5,076 nucleotides of DNA from Chloroflexi bacterium RBG_16_60_22. Lineage in GTDB: Bacteria; Chloroflexota; Dehalococcoidia; Dehalococcoidales; RBG-16-60-22. A program made the position numbers and the translations under genes. Position 1 is the stretch's first letter. Every line of letters starts with the position of its first letter. The notes beneath the pieces are model-generated. The model ran no database searches, was not told the origin of the DNA, and worked only from the letters and a program-made list of their open reading frames with translations. Of the stretch, positions 5,017 through 5,076 are shown in pieces. The stretch covers positions 9,026 to 14,101 of the forward strand of contig MGNX01000058.1 of NCBI GenBank assembly GCA_001796935.1. Reading direction: 5' to 3'.

Positions 5017-5046
5017 AAAAGGAAGAGGGGGCTGGCGCCCCCTCTT
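5017..5046 (-). terminator. GC-rich 10-bp hairpin, possible terminator of a minus-strand gene beyond the window
   Basis: AAGAGGGGGC (5023-5032) and GCCCCCTCTT (5037-5046) form a perfect 10-bp stem with a TGGC loop. On the minus strand the stem is followed by CC and then four T residues, a weak U-tract, so it could end a transcript entering from the right. On the plus strand no T-run follows. It might also belong to the neighbouring palindromic repeat region. Confidence 0.4.
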
Positions 5047-5076
5047 GAACACCCCGTATTAATCTATTCAGCTAGC

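Larger units (their letters stand above)
4883..5076. other. Gene-free intergenic stretch at the right end
   Basis: No convincing coding frame, Shine-Dalgarno or RNA gene is visible. It contains a tiny CGGC/GCCG hairpin just after the stop of the small gene (4883-4894), a purine-rich stretch (about 4951-4965), the palindromic element and the GC-rich hairpin. The last 30 bases show nothing recognisable. Confidence 0.55.

Noticed and set aside
1..5076. CRISPR array, tRNA or rRNA gene, insertion sequence or phage attachment site
   Set aside because: No regularly spaced direct repeats, no tRNA cloverleaf or rRNA signature, and no transposase or integrase motif were seen on either strand.

Overview
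The window is about 60% GC over most of its length and looks bacterial. The best guess is an anaerobic member of the Chloroflexota, possibly Dehalococcoidia. That rests on the general look of the L10 and L7/L12 proteins, the GC-rich small-gene neighbourhood and a familiar-looking palindromic repeat near the right end; there is no 16S gene or other decisive marker. All predicted functions come from motifs read by eye.

Layout, left to right. (1) Positions 1-509, plus strand: a secreted lipoprotein of unknown function whose start codon is cut by the window edge. (2) Positions 580-2105, plus strand: three consecutive small genes coding for paralogous single-domain cupin proteins of 166, 150 and 151 residues. 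The first and third keep the cupin metal-binding histidines and glutamate. The middle one has lost two of them. (3) Positions 2109-3238, minus strand, converging on the third cupin gene with only 3 bases between stop codons: a creatininase-family amidohydrolase, preceded by a two-pass membrane protein of 89 residues. The membrane protein gene has a good sigma70-type promoter overlapped by a perfect 14-bp palindrome. (4) Positions 3333-4332, minus strand: rplJ-rplL (ribosomal proteins L10 and L7/L12), one base apart. Their promoter lies near 4534-4562, and a leader of about 195 nt ends in an intrinsic terminator, fitting an autoregulatory L10 leader. L7/L12 carries an unusual charged N-terminal extension. 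(5) Positions 4589-4882, plus strand: a divergent, clearly AT-richer gene for a 76-residue unknown protein with an extended -10 promoter and a strong Shine-Dalgarno. (6) Positions 4883-5076: no gene; it holds a palindromic repeat-like element and a 10-bp GC-rich hairpin.

How they work together. rplJ-rplL supplies the ribosomal stalk and is probably controlled by feedback on its leader RNA. The cupin cluster and the creatininase pair may be a small metabolic or accessory island, but the sequence gives no substrate. The most interesting points are the cupin triplet with one degenerate member, the palindrome on the promoter of the membrane protein/creatininase pair, the mutually exclusive folds available to the L10 leader, and the N-terminal extension of L7/L12. 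I found no clearly new multi-gene system; the cupin triplet is the nearest candidate.
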